Source: Pseudoroseomonas aestuarii
GTDB taxonomy: Bacteria; Pseudomonadota; Alphaproteobacteria; Acetobacterales; Acetobacteraceae
NCBI RefSeq assembly: GCF_042651065.1
Contig: NZ_JBHSCH010000001.1
Location: forward strand, 207,136 to 271,135
Length of the DNA stretch: 64,000 nt
Direction of reading: 5' to 3'
The notes under the pieces were generated by a model. That model saw only the letters and a program-made list of their open reading frames with translations, did no database searches and was not told the DNA's origin. The stretch's first letter is position 1; the number at the start of each line of letters is the position of its first letter. The translations under genes were made by a program, and so were the position numbers. Below, one piece after another: positions 1 to 7,950 of this stretch.

Positions 1-853
1 CCATGGTCTGCGGCTGGAAGGGTGCCACCAGCAGCATCAGCGCCGGCAGCCCCTCGGCGCGCGGGCAGCGCAGGGTGTTGGCGCGGCGCGGCGGGCCCAT
101 GGTGGTGGCCTGCGCCAGCAGCAGGGAGAACCGCTCATCCGCCGGGCCGTAGGTCAGGCGCAGCCGGCCGCCATTGCCGGTGGTGGCGCAGCCGCTCCGC
201 TCCTCCAGCAGCCGCCGCGCCGCCCGGTTCATGAACAGGATGCGGCGGTCGGCGGCCAGGATGACGATGCCCCCCGTCATGCGGTCCAGCGCCTCGAAGC
301 CCAGGCGCTGCGAGACCTCGGCCTGCTGGAGCCGCAGCTGCACCTGGGCGGCGCGGCGCAGATGCGGCCAGAGGCGCTGCAGGGTGCGGCTTTCCTCGGC
401 CGTGAAGGCGCCGCGCTCCCGGGCGCGCTGCAGGCCGAAGCCCAGCACCTGGCCGTCCCCCACCGGCGTCACCCCGCCGGCGACATAGAACGCCCCGTGC
501 AGGTGATGCCGGAACAGGTCGTTGTAGATCTCGGATTGCGCCACCAGCGCGTCGGGCAGGTGGTCCTGGCTCAGCATGAGCTGGCCGGGCATGGCGCGTG
601 CCTGGTCCATGAAGATATCGCGCGGGAAGAAGTGTGCGGCGTAATCCTGGTTCACCGCGTCGGCCACGTTGTGGGTGGCCAGCAGCCGTGTCGTTCCCTG
701 CTGCGGGCTGGCCAGTTGCAGTGCGGCCGAGGTGGCTCCCATGAGCAGCGCCACCCGTGCCAGCAATGCCTCCCACCCGGACTCGCTGGAGCCGCCATCC
801 GCGGCCAGCCCGTAGAGATCATCGATCAGCGCGTCGAGGCGGTCTTCAGGCAT
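1..853 (-). CDS. LuxR-like transcriptional regulator, N-terminal part (runs off the window)
   Basis: The frame opens with MPEDRLDALIDDLYG at 853 and stays open to the first base, giving at least 284 residues with the C-terminus missing. Residues 1 to about 190 look like a GAF-type sensory module. They are followed by a PAS-like stretch with GGIVILAADRRILFMNRAA, then a segment ending near LMLLVAPFQPQT. This order is typical of alphaproteobacterial regulators that end in a LuxR-type helix-turn-helix, but that domain would lie outside the window, so the DNA-binding role is inferred. It is separated from ruvX by 144 bp on the same strand and is probably transcribed alone. Confidence 0.7.
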   Translation of the reverse strand, partial: MPEDRLDALIDDLYGLAADGGSSESGWEALLARVALLMGATSAALQLASPQQGTTRLLATHNVADAVNQDYAAHFFPRDIFMDQARAMPGQLMLSQDHLPDALVAQSEIYNDLFRHHLHGAFYVAGGVTPVGDGQVLGFGLQRARERGAFTAEESRTLQRLWPHLRRAAQVQLRLQQAEVSQRLGFEALDRMTGGIVILAADRRILFMNRAARRLLEERSGCATTGNGGRLRLTYGPADERFSLLLAQATTMGPPRRANTLRCPRAEGLPALMLLVAPFQPQTM

Positions 854-997
854 GGCCCGCGCGGCCTCTTCCGGATTGTAACAGACTCCCACAATGGAAC
901 CGGCGGCCCGTCTGACGCAAGGCTCTGGCGTGAGGGTTGCGGCGGTGGGCGAGCCCGGGCCGCGCGCTCCGCGCCTTCCCGCCCACCCCGCGCGCCT

Positions 998-1486
998 TCA
1001 GCCCTGGCGCGGGCCATCCGGGGCGCCACGCGTCGCGTCCAGCGCCGCCTGGAGCATGTAGGCCGCCGCGGCGGCATCCACCGCCTTGGCCCGCTTGCCG
1101 CGCGTCAGGTCGGCCTCCTCGATCATCATCCGGTTCACGGCGGAGGAGGAGAGGCGCTCGTCCCACAGCGCCGCCGGCAGGCCGGTGGCGGCGGAGAGGG
1201 CGATGGCCCAGTCCTTCGCCGCCTGGGCGGCCGGGCCGAAGGAGCCGTCGAGCCCCAGCGGCAGCCCGACCACCAGCCCGCCCGCCCCCTCCTTGCGCGC
1301 GATGGCGGCGATCTCGGCGGCGTTGGCGGCCAGCTTGCCGCGGGCCAGGCCCTTGTAGGGGCTGGCCAGCATCAGCAGGACGTCGGACAGCGCCACCCCG
1401 ATGACGCGCTTGCCGGGGTCCAGGCCGATCAGCCTTGCCTCGCGGGGCAGGGCGGTGCGGAGTTGGCTCAGGTTGAAGATGGGCAT
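998..1486 (-). CDS. ruvX: Putative pre-16S rRNA nuclease / RuvX (YqgF) family
   Basis: A 162-residue RNase H-fold protein. The first strand carries GLDPGKRVIGVALSD with the metal-binding Asp at about residue 23. The conserved WDERLSS block follows, and a late Asp in AVDAAAAAYML completes the YqgF signature. Family members trim the 5' end of 16S rRNA precursors and were earlier proposed as Holliday junction resolvases. The start at 1486 (MPIFNLSQL) was chosen over an upstream extension at 1549 because the family begins shortly before the GLDPG strand. It is divergent from gatC, and the 80 bp between them should hold both promoters. Confidence 0.88.
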   Translation of the reverse strand: MPIFNLSQLRTALPREARLIGLDPGKRVIGVALSDVLLMLASPYKGLARGKLAANAAEIAAIARKEGAGGLVVGLPLGLDGSFGPAAQAAKDWAIALSAATGLPAALWDERLSSSAVNRMMIEEADLTRGKRAKAVDAAAAAYMLQAALDATRGAPDGPRQG

Positions 1487-1566
1487 GGCGGTGTTTATGG
1501 TCCGCCCCCGTCGTCGCGCAATTGTTCCGCGCGAACCCGATCTGATCACTCTCCGGAAGAAAACGA

Positions 1567-1854
1567 ATGTCGCTCGACACCGCCACAGTCCGGCGCGTCG
1601 CCTCGCTCGCCCGCCTCAGGGTGGAGGAGGCCGACCTGCCGCGCCTTGAGGCCGAACTGAATGGAATCCTGGGCTGGATCGAGCAGTTGCAGGCGGTCGA
1701 CACCCAAGGGGTGGAGCCGATGGCCGGCGGCGGCGCCCAGGCGCTGCGGATGCGCGAGGACCGCGTGACCGATGGCGGCATCCAGGAGCAGGTGCTGGCC
1801 AACGCGCCGGACCGCGCCGGCGCCTTCTTCGCCGTGCCCAAGGTGGTGGAGTGA
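1567..1854 (+). CDS. gatC: Asp/Glu-tRNA(Asn/Gln) amidotransferase subunit C
   Basis: A 95-residue protein of normal GatC length. It starts with the typical helix LDTATVRRVASLARLRV and ends with the belt region containing LRMREDRVTDGG and FFAVPKVVE. GatC wraps around GatA and links it to GatB in the complex that converts misacylated Glu-tRNA(Gln) or Asp-tRNA(Asn) to the amide form in the cytoplasm. It is the first gene of gatCAB, and its stop is 5 bp from the chosen gatA ATG. The ribosome site in front of it is weak (GGAAGAAAACGA). Confidence 0.95.
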   Translation: MSLDTATVRRVASLARLRVEEADLPRLEAELNGILGWIEQLQAVDTQGVEPMAGGGAQALRMREDRVTDGGIQEQVLANAPDRAGAFFAVPKVVE

Positions 1855-1859
1855 GCGGC

Positions 1860-3341
1860 ATGACGCACCCGACCGAACTGACCATCGCCGGCGCCCGCCG
1901 CGCCCTCGCCGCGCGCGAGATCAGCGCCGCGGAGCTGACGCAGGCGCATCTCGACGCCATCGCGGCGCTCAACCCGCGCCTCAACGCCTACATCACCGTG
2001 ACGCCGGAACTCGCCGCCGCCCAGGCGGCCGAGGCCGATGCGGCGCTGGCGCGCGGCGAGGCCGGTCCGCTTGCCGGCATCCCGCTGGCCATCAAGGACC
2101 TGTTCTGCACCGCCGGCACCCGCACCACGGCGGGCAGCCGCATCCTCGGCGATTTCGTGCCGCCCTATGAGAGCACGGTGACGGGCAACCTGCTGCGCGA
2201 CGGCGCGGTGTTCCTGGGCAAGGCGAATCTCGACGAGTTCGCCATGGGCTCCTCCAATACCTCCTCCGCCTTCGGCGCGGCCGAGAACCCTTGGAAGCGC
2301 CAGGGCGACGACACCGCGCTGGTGCCCGGCGGCTCCTCCGGCGGCTCGGCGGCGGCGGTGGCGGCGCGCCTCGCCCTCGGCGCCACGGCGACCGACACGG
2401 GCGGCTCGATCCGCCAGCCGGCGGCCTTCTGCGGCGTCAGCGGCATCAAGCCCACCTATGGGCGCTGCTCGCGCTTCGGAATCGTGGCCTATGCCTCCTC
2501 GCTCGACCAGGCGGGGCCGGTGGCGCGCACGGTGGAGGATTGCGCCATCCTGCTCGGCTCCATGGCGGGGTTCGACCCGAGGGACTCCACCAGCGCCGAT
2601 GTGGCGGTGCCGGATTTCGCCGCGGCCGTCGCGCGCGGCGTGAAGGGGCTGCGCATCGGCATCCCGCGCGAATACCGGGTGGAGGGGCTCTCCCCCGAGA
2701 TCGACGCGCTGTGGCGGCAGGGCATGGACTGGCTGCGCGCCGAGGGCGCCACGCTGGTGGACATCAGCCTGCCGCACACGAAATACGCGCTGCCCACCTA
2801 CTACATCGTGGCGCCGGCCGAGGCTTCCTCCAACCTCGCCCGCTATGACGGCGTGCGCTTCGGCCTGCGCGAGAATGGCGAGGACCTGAAGGACCTCTAC
2901 GAGCGGACCCGCGCCGCCGGCTTTGGCGATGAGGTCAAGCGCCGCATCCTGATCGGCACCTACGTCCTCTCCGCCGGCTATTACGACGCCTACTACGTCA
3001 AGGCGCAGCAGGTGCGGGCGCTGATCAAGCGCGACTTCGACCAGGCCTGGGCGCAGGTGGATGCCATCCTGACCCCCGCCACCCCCACCGCCGCCTTCGG
3101 CCGGGACGAGAACCAGGACGACCCCGTGGCGATGTATCTGAACGACGTCTTCACCATCACCGCCAACCTGGCGGGCCTCCCCGGCATGTCCGTGCCGGCG
3201 GGGCTGGATATGAAGGGGCTGCCGCTCGGCCTGCAGGTGCTGGGCCGCCCCTTCGACGAGGAGACGGTCTTCGCCGTCGGCGGCGCCATCGAGCGCGCGG
3301 CCGGCTTCCACGCGCTTCCCGCTCTGAGGGCCGCGGCATGA
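1860..3341 (+). CDS. gatA: Asp/Glu-tRNA amidotransferase subunit A (amidase)
   Basis: A 493-residue glutaminase subunit of the amidotransferase. It releases ammonia from glutamine, which is channelled to GatB. The amidase-signature triad is visible: Lys79 in LAIKDLF, cis-Ser159 in GGSSGGS and nucleophile Ser183 in DTGGS. ATG 1860 (MTHPTEL) is preferred because GGTGGAG lies eight bases upstream. A GTG at 1851 that overlaps the gatC stop is the alternative and adds three residues. The gene overlaps gatB by four bases (ATGA), so translation is probably coupled. Confidence 0.96.
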   Translation: MTHPTELTIAGARRALAAREISAAELTQAHLDAIAALNPRLNAYITVTPELAAAQAAEADAALARGEAGPLAGIPLAIKDLFCTAGTRTTAGSRILGDFVPPYESTVTGNLLRDGAVFLGKANLDEFAMGSSNTSSAFGAAENPWKRQGDDTALVPGGSSGGSAAAVAARLALGATATDTGGSIRQPAAFCGVSGIKPTYGRCSRFGIVAYASSLDQAGPVARTVEDCAILLGSMAGFDPRDSTSADVAVPDFAAAVARGVKGLRIGIPREYRVEGLSPEIDALWRQGMDWLRAEGATLVDISLPHTKYALPTYYIVAPAEASSNLARYDGVRFGLRENGEDLKDLYERTRAAGFGDEVKRRILIGTYVLSAGYYDAYYVKAQQVRALIKRDFDQAWAQVDAILTPATPTAAFGRDENQDDPVAMYLNDVFTITANLAGLPGMSVPAGLDMKGLPLGLQVLGRPFDEETVFAVGGAIERAAGFHALPALRAAA

Positions 3342-4789
3342 GCTACACGATCGAGGGCAGCACCGGCCCGTGGGAAGTGGTGATCGGGCTGGAGGTGCAC
3401 GCCCAGGTCACCTCGATGGCCAAGCTGTTCAGCGGCGCCGCGACCGAGTTCGGCGCCGAGCCCAACAGCCAGGTCAGCTTCATCGATGCGGGCTTCCCCG
3501 GCATGCTGCCGGTGATCAACCGCGAATGCGTGGCCCAGGCCGTGCGCACCGGGCTCGGGTTGAACGCGCAGGTGAACCTGTGGTCGCGCTTCGACCGCAA
3601 GAACTATTTCTACGCGGACCTGCCGCAGGGCTACCAGATCAGCCAGTACCAGTACCCGGTGATCGGCACGGGGCAGATCGAGATCCAGCTCGGCGACGGC
3701 AGCACCAAGACCATCGGCATCACGCGGCTGCACCTGGAGCAGGATGCCGGCAAGTCGCTGCACGACCAGCACCCGAGCAAGAGCTACATCGACCTCAACC
3801 GCTCGGGCGTCGCGCTGATGGAGATCGTCTCCGAGCCGGACATGCGCTCCCCGGAGGAAGCCGGCGCCTACCTGACCAAGCTGCGGCAGATCCTGCGCTA
3901 CCTTGGCACCTGCGACGGCAACATGGAGCAGGGCTCGCTGCGCGCCGACGTCAACGTCTCCGTCCGCAAGGCGGGGGAGGGGTTCCGCACCCGCTGCGAG
4001 GTGAAGAACGTCAACTCCATCCGCTTCGTCATGCAGGCTGTGGAGGCCGAGGCGCGCCGGCAGGTGGAGCTGTGGGAAGCGGGCGAGGAGGTGGTGCAGG
4101 AGACCCGCCTGTTCGACACCACCCGCGGCGTCACGCGCTCCATGCGCTCCAAGGAGGATGCGCATGACTACCGCTACTTCCCCGACCCCGACCTGCCGCC
4201 GCTGGTGCTGGAGCAGTCCTGGGTGGACAGCCTCAAGGCCGCCCTGCCGGAACTGCCCGACGCCCGCCGCGCCCGCTATGTCGGCGATTTCGGCCTGACG
4301 CCCTATGACGCCCATGTGCTGACTCTGGAGAAGGAGACGGCCGCCTTCTACGAGGCCGTGGCGAAGGGCCGCGACCCCAAGATGGCCGCCAACTGGATCA
4401 CCGGCGATTTCTTCGCCGGGCTCAACCGCGTGGGCGCCAGCATCGGCAGCTCGCCGGTCAGCGCCGAGGACCTCGGCGCGCTGCTCGACCTGATCTCCGA
4501 CAACACCCTCTCCGGCAAGCTCGCCAAGGAGGTGCTGGAGGCGATGTTCGAGACCGGCAAGGCGCCGGGCCTCATCGTCGAGGAGCGCGGCCTGAAGCAG
4601 GTGACCGACACCGGCGCGATCGAGGCGGTGATCGACCAGGTGATGGCCGCCAATGCCGGCAAGGTGGAGGAATACCGCTCCGGCAAGGACAAGCTGTTCG
4701 GCTTCTTCGTCGGCCAGACGATGAAGGCCATGCAGGGCAAGGGCAACCCGGCCCTGGTGAACGAGCTGCTGAAGAAGAAGCTGGGCTGA
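3338..4789 (+). CDS. gatB: Asp/Glu-tRNA amidotransferase subunit B
   Basis: A 483-residue subunit that binds the misacylated tRNA and performs the ATP-dependent kinase and transamidase steps. The N-terminal signature WEVVIGLEVHAQV and the motif FDRKNYFYADLPQGYQISQY are intact. The C-terminal YqeY-like tail ends LFGFFVGQTMKAMQGKGNP, the usual GatB ending. It is the last gene of gatCAB and is followed by an imperfect 12-bp hairpin before the next gene. Presence of gatCAB implies that Gln-tRNA and/or Asn-tRNA are made by the indirect route in this organism. Confidence 0.97.
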   Translation: MSYTIEGSTGPWEVVIGLEVHAQVTSMAKLFSGAATEFGAEPNSQVSFIDAGFPGMLPVINRECVAQAVRTGLGLNAQVNLWSRFDRKNYFYADLPQGYQISQYQYPVIGTGQIEIQLGDGSTKTIGITRLHLEQDAGKSLHDQHPSKSYIDLNRSGVALMEIVSEPDMRSPEEAGAYLTKLRQILRYLGTCDGNMEQGSLRADVNVSVRKAGEGFRTRCEVKNVNSIRFVMQAVEAEARRQVELWEAGEEVVQETRLFDTTRGVTRSMRSKEDAHDYRYFPDPDLPPLVLEQSWVDSLKAALPELPDARRARYVGDFGLTPYDAHVLTLEKETAAFYEAVAKGRDPKMAANWITGDFFAGLNRVGASIGSSPVSAEDLGALLDLISDNTLSGKLAKEVLEAMFETGKAPGLIVEERGLKQVTDTGAIEAVIDQVMAANAGKVEEYRSGKDKLFGFFVGQTMKAMQGKGNPALVNELLKKKLG

Positions 4790-4810
4790 CGCCAGCCCCG
4801 CCGCGTGCTT

Positions 4811-4844
4811 CCCTTCCGGCCTCGAACCATGAAGGCCGGGAGGG
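4811..4844 (+). terminator. Hairpin after gatB (possible terminator)
   Basis: Arms CCCTTCCGGCCT and AGGCCGGGAGGG pair with one mismatch around a 10-base loop. No T-tract follows, so intrinsic termination is uncertain. Confidence 0.35.
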
Positions 4845-4855
4845 CCCGCCGCGCT

Positions 4856-5485
4856 ATGATCACCCTCTACACCTGGAACACCCCCAACGGGCGCAAGATC
4901 AGCGTCGCGCTGGAGGAGATGGGGCTGCCCTACACCGTCAAGGTGGTGGACATCACCAAGGGCGAGCAGTTCGACCCCGAATTCCTGAAATTCTCGCCCA
5001 ACAACCGCATCCCCGCCATCATCGACGATGAGGGGCCGGACGGGCAGCCGATCACCGTCTTCGAATCGGGCGCGATCCTGCTCTACCTCGCCGAGAAGAC
5101 CGGGAAGTTCCTCCCCGCCGATCTGCGCGGCCGGGTGCAGGTCTGGGAGTGGCTGATGTGGCAGATGGGCGGCTTCGGCCCGATGCCGGGGCAGGTGCAC
5201 CACTTCCTGACCCGCCCCGAGGGCCCGGCTCGCGACTACGGGCTGGAGCGCTACCGGACCGAGACGCGCCGCCTCTACGGCGTGCTGGAGCGGCGCCTCG
5301 CGGGGCGCGACTTCGTGGCCACCGAGGGCGAGCCGAGCATCGCCGACTTCGCCATCCTCGGCTGGGCCTGGCGGCATGAGCGGCACCTCGGCAGCCTCGA
5401 CGAGTTCCCGGCTGTCGCCGCCTGGTATGCCCGCATGATGGCCCGCCCCGCCGTGGCGAAGGGCTTCTCCGTCCATCTGGGCTGA
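4856..5485 (+). CDS. Glutathione S-transferase family protein (Ure2p/YfcG-like)
   Basis: A 209-residue soluble protein. It has an N-terminal thioredoxin-like domain (YTWNTPNGRKISVALEE, NNRIPAIIDDEG, FESGAILLYLAEKTG) and an all-helical C-terminal domain containing EPSIADFAILGW. The N-terminal Thr/Asn pair and the FESGAIL motif that binds glutathione are typical of the Nu-class YfcG/YghU group, which often act as disulfide reductases. The start at 4856 was chosen because the thioredoxin strand begins at once (MITLYTW). An in-frame extension to 4805 adds only Arg-rich sequence. The physiological substrate cannot be read from sequence. Confidence 0.85.
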   Translation: MITLYTWNTPNGRKISVALEEMGLPYTVKVVDITKGEQFDPEFLKFSPNNRIPAIIDDEGPDGQPITVFESGAILLYLAEKTGKFLPADLRGRVQVWEWLMWQMGGFGPMPGQVHHFLTRPEGPARDYGLERYRTETRRLYGVLERRLAGRDFVATEGEPSIADFAILGWAWRHERHLGSLDEFPAVAAWYARMMARPAVAKGFSVHLG

Positions 5486-5557
5486 GCCTGGACGTGGCTG
5501 GGGAGGGGGCGCCGAACTCTATCCCCAGCTTTTTCACCCCCGGGGCCGTGAGTGTGT

Positions 5558-5586
5558 TTGACGTGGCCCCCGCAGAACGCTAGAAG
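5558..5586 (+). promoter_or_regulatory. Sigma-70-type promoter for tRNA-Ser(GCU)
   Basis: TTGACG (5558-5563), a 17-base spacer and TAGAAG (5581-5586). The expected start lies about 30 bases before the tRNA. Confidence 0.6.
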
Positions 5587-5622
5587 CGGCCTCGCATACG
5601 CCGTGAAACTTCAACACCCTGC

Positions 5623-5712
5623 GGAGGGGTGGCCGAGTGGCCGAAGGCGGCGGTTTGCTAAACCGTTAAACGGGGATAACCCGTTTCGTGGGTTCGAATC
5701 CCATCCCCTCCG
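5623..5712 (+). tRNA. tRNA-Ser (anticodon GCU)
   Basis: Acceptor arms GGAGGGG (5623-5629) and CCCCTCC (5705-5711) pair, followed by discriminator G5712 and an encoded CCA at 5713-5715. The anticodon loop TTGCTAA gives GCU, which reads AGC and AGU serine codons. A long variable arm (ACGGGGATAACCCGT) and the T-loop GTTCGAATC are as expected for a class II tRNA. No integrase gene lies beside it. Confidence 0.97.
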
Positions 5713-5840
5713 CCACCCTCTCCTGCTGACATCACAGATTTCGCGGCCGCATGAGGCCTGCTTCCCTGAAGTCGCTATGGCGCATTCAGGTATGGAATGC
5801 TGCGTGATAGGGCGGCGAGCACGTCTTCGTTCACGAGAAC

Positions 5841-5868
5841 TTGACGGGGAGTGGCAAGGCTGTAACAG
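5841..5868 (+). promoter_or_regulatory. Candidate promoter of the lipoprotein gene array
   Basis: TTGACG at 5841-5846, 16-base spacer, TAACAG at 5863-5868. This would start transcription about 45 bases before the first lipoprotein gene. The -10 match is poor, so this is tentative. Confidence 0.4.
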
Positions 5869-5917
5869 ATCATTGTCAAGCCAAGCCTGCTCAAAGCCGA
5901 CCTCGCCGGGAATGTTG

Positions 5918-6466
5918 ATGCGCCTCTCGCACTTTGTCGCCCTTGCGGCAGCAACATCCGTTGCCGCGTGCCAGCAGCCTGACCAGGACTGGGCCAACAA
6001 GGCCGCCCTTCAGGCCGGCGCACCCCTGGAGAATGCCGCCGCGCTGCGGGAGGCGCAGACTGCGCGCTTCCCTGAGACCTCCGAGCAGCGCCTGCTCGTC
6101 GAGGCGACCCAGGTTCTGCAGGATCTCGGCTTCACCATCGAGGAAAGCGCCCCCCGCTACGGCGTACTCGCCGGCAGCAAGGACCGCGACGCGACCGAAG
6201 CCGGCCAGGTGGTCGGGCAGGTGGCGCTGACTGTGGGCCTGGCGCTGCTGGGCGTGCGGTACAACCCGGTCTACGACACCGATCAGGTGATCCGGGCGAC
6301 GCTCACCACCCAGCCACTCGGCACGCACGACAGCCAGTTGCGCGTCTCCTTCGAGCGCATCGTCACGACGAACCAGGGCTTATCCCGGGTCGAGCGCCTC
6401 ACCGAGGCGGAGTTCTCCAGCGGCTTCTTCGAGAGGGTGCGCGCCGGCCTGGCGCGCGCGGCATGA
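5918..6466 (+). CDS. Putative lipoprotein, array member 1
   Basis: A 182-residue protein with a lipoprotein signal peptide ending in the lipobox VAAC (MRLSHFVALAAATSVAAC). The mature part carries LVEATQVLQDLGFTIEES, then GVLAGSKDRDATEAGQ. A hydrophobic stretch of about 15 residues (VVGQVALTVGLALLG) is absent from its relatives. It ends with FSSGFFERVRAGLARAA. The DLG(F/Y) core and the FF-E ending recur in three of the next four genes, so these are paralogues. I do not recognise a named family. ATG 5918 was chosen because CCGGGA lies six bases upstream; ATG 5912 adds two residues. It overlaps the next gene by four bases. Confidence 0.8.
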   Translation: MRLSHFVALAAATSVAACQQPDQDWANKAALQAGAPLENAAALREAQTARFPETSEQRLLVEATQVLQDLGFTIEESAPRYGVLAGSKDRDATEAGQVVGQVALTVGLALLGVRYNPVYDTDQVIRATLTTQPLGTHDSQLRVSFERIVTTNQGLSRVERLTEAEFSSGFFERVRAGLARAA

Positions 6467-7020
6467 ACCGGATGCGCACCATTTTGCCCCTGGCACTGCT
6501 TGCGCCGCTTCTCGCCGCCTGCGCCCAGCAGCAAACGGTCTTCGAGCCCAGCCGCAAGCCCGCCACCGAGCTGCGCGCCGCCCAGGTCCGCCTGGTGCCG
6601 GTGGATGCCGAGTCCGCCATGCGCGGCGTCATCGCCACCCTGCACGACCTCGGCTACCGCATCACCAAGGTTGAGCCGGAGGCGGGAACCGTCTCCGCCA
6701 CCCGCGTCACCGCGCTGCGCATGGCGGTGGTGGTGCGCCCGCGCTCGCCAGGGGAATCCGTGGTGCGTGCGAATGCCACCATCGTCGCACCGCTGCGCGA
6801 GGCGCAGGTGGACAGCGCCGAGTTCTACCAGAAGAATTTCTTTGCCCAGCTGGCCGCGACGCTGCAGCGTGAGGTGGCCGAGGCGCCGGCGGATGTGACC
6901 GCCCCGGAGGCCCAGCGCCCCACCGCCGAACTGAACACCATCCAGGAGCGCGAGGCCGCCGCCCGCGCTGTCGCGCAGCCCGCCACGGCGAGCCCTGCAA
7001 ACGGAGCTTCTTCCCGATGA
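6463..7020 (+). CDS. Putative lipoprotein, array member 2
   Basis: 185 residues, with signal peptide and lipobox LLAAC (MNRMRTILPLALLAPLLAAC). The core AMRGVIATLHDLGYRITKV, then GTVSATRVTALRMAVVVRP, and the later FYQKNFFAQLAATLQ align with array members 1, 4 and 5. A 60-residue Ala/Pro/Glu-rich tail is unique to this copy and looks disordered. Overlaps of four bases with both neighbours indicate one mRNA with coupled translation. The function is unknown. Location at a membrane, most likely the inner leaflet of the outer membrane, is inferred from the lipobox. Confidence 0.8.
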   Translation: MNRMRTILPLALLAPLLAACAQQQTVFEPSRKPATELRAAQVRLVPVDAESAMRGVIATLHDLGYRITKVEPEAGTVSATRVTALRMAVVVRPRSPGESVVRANATIVAPLREAQVDSAEFYQKNFFAQLAATLQREVAEAPADVTAPEAQRPTAELNTIQEREAAARAVAQPATASPANGASSR

Positions 7021-7439
7021 ATGCGATACGCCGTCTGCTGCCGGCCCTGGGCCTGGCCGCCCTCCTGGCTGGTTGTGCCTCCGCCGAGGACCATGCCCGC
7101 AGCGTCGCGGCGGGCCGCGAGGCGCAGGACCGCATGACGGTCGGCACCGTCCAGCGTGAGATCCGCGTGGGCATGAGTGGCGCGGAGGTGGCGGCGGTGC
7201 TGGGCTCGCCCAACATCGTCACCACCGACGAGCAGCGCCGCGAAACCTGGGTCTATGACCGCATCGCCACCGAGCAGGTCTATTCCAGCTCCCAGGGCGG
7301 CGCGGGGGTGCTGTTCCTGGGCGGGGCGAGCGGGCGCGCCGGGGCCGCCAGCACCTCGCAGCGGACCCTCACCGTGATCATCCGCTACGACGCGGCCGGC
7401 AAGGTGCGGGATTTCTCCTACCGCTCCTCGAGCTTCTGA
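7017..7439 (+). CDS. BamE/SmpA-like lipoprotein, array member 3
   Basis: 140 residues with lipobox LLAGC. The mature domain has the BamE/OmlA pattern: VQREIRVGMSGAEVAAVLG, then SPNIVTTDEQRRETWVYDRI, and a terminal strand LTVIIRYDAAGKVRDFSY. This is the only array member without the DLG core. BamE-fold proteins assist outer-membrane protein assembly or act as small outer-membrane adaptors. A Gly-rich insert (SSQGGAGVLFLGGASG) interrupts the fold's usual loop. It sits between the paralogous lipoproteins and overlaps member 2 by four bases, so it probably works with them. It is unlikely to be the housekeeping BamE, because no bam gene is nearby. Confidence 0.8.
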   Translation: MNAIRRLLPALGLAALLAGCASAEDHARSVAAGREAQDRMTVGTVQREIRVGMSGAEVAAVLGSPNIVTTDEQRRETWVYDRIATEQVYSSSQGGAGVLFLGGASGRAGAASTSQRTLTVIIRYDAAGKVRDFSYRSSSF

Positions 7440-7455
7440 GCCGGGGGCGCGGGTC

Positions 7456-7929
7456 ATGCGGCGGCCCTCCCGCCCGCGGCGCCGTCACGTTCTGGCCGTG
7501 CTGCCATCCGCGGCGCTGGCCGGCTGCGCGCCCACGGCCGAGCAGCAGGCGGCCGCCTTCATGCCGAGCGCCGCGGCGACCGCGCTGCGCGCCCGGCAAT
7601 CCCGCCGTTTCGACACGGCCGACCGGGAACTGATGCTGCAGAGCACCGTCGGCGCGCTGCAGGATCTCGGTTATCTCATCGAGGAGACGCAGGCGGCGCA
7701 TGGCGTCGTCGTCGGCACCAAGAACACAAGCGGGCGCGTCCGCGCGCAGGTGGTGCTGCGGCCGGGCGCCGATGGCCGGAGCATCCTGGTCCGCGCCACC
7801 TTCCAGACCATTGTCCCGCGTCCGGGTGCCATGATCGCCATGGGGGAGACCCTGGAAGATCCGGCCATCTACCAGGGCTTCTTCGAGAAGCTGGCGCAAT
7901 CCACCTTCCTCACCGCCCACGAGATCTGA
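7456..7929 (+). CDS. Putative lipoprotein, array member 4
   Basis: 157 residues. The signal peptide is Arg-rich at its start (MRRPSRPRRRHVLAVL) and ends in the lipobox LAGC. The core RELMLQSTVGALQDLGYLI, then GVVVGTKNTSGRVRAQVVLR, and the ending IYQGFFEKLAQSTFLTAHEI match members 1, 2 and 5. The charged start could also be read as a Tat-like signal, but the lipobox is clear. It begins 16 bases after member 3. No enzymatic motif is visible. Confidence 0.8.
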   Translation: MRRPSRPRRRHVLAVLPSAALAGCAPTAEQQAAAFMPSAAATALRARQSRRFDTADRELMLQSTVGALQDLGYLIEETQAAHGVVVGTKNTSGRVRAQVVLRPGADGRSILVRATFQTIVPRPGAMIAMGETLEDPAIYQGFFEKLAQSTFLTAHEI

Positions 7930-7950
7930 GTCCTGCCCGGAAATCCCTTC

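Noticed and set aside
5623..5917. Integration site or island boundary at the tRNA-Ser gene
   Set aside because: No integrase, transposase or repeated tRNA 3' end is seen on either side. The neighbouring genes are ordinary in composition.
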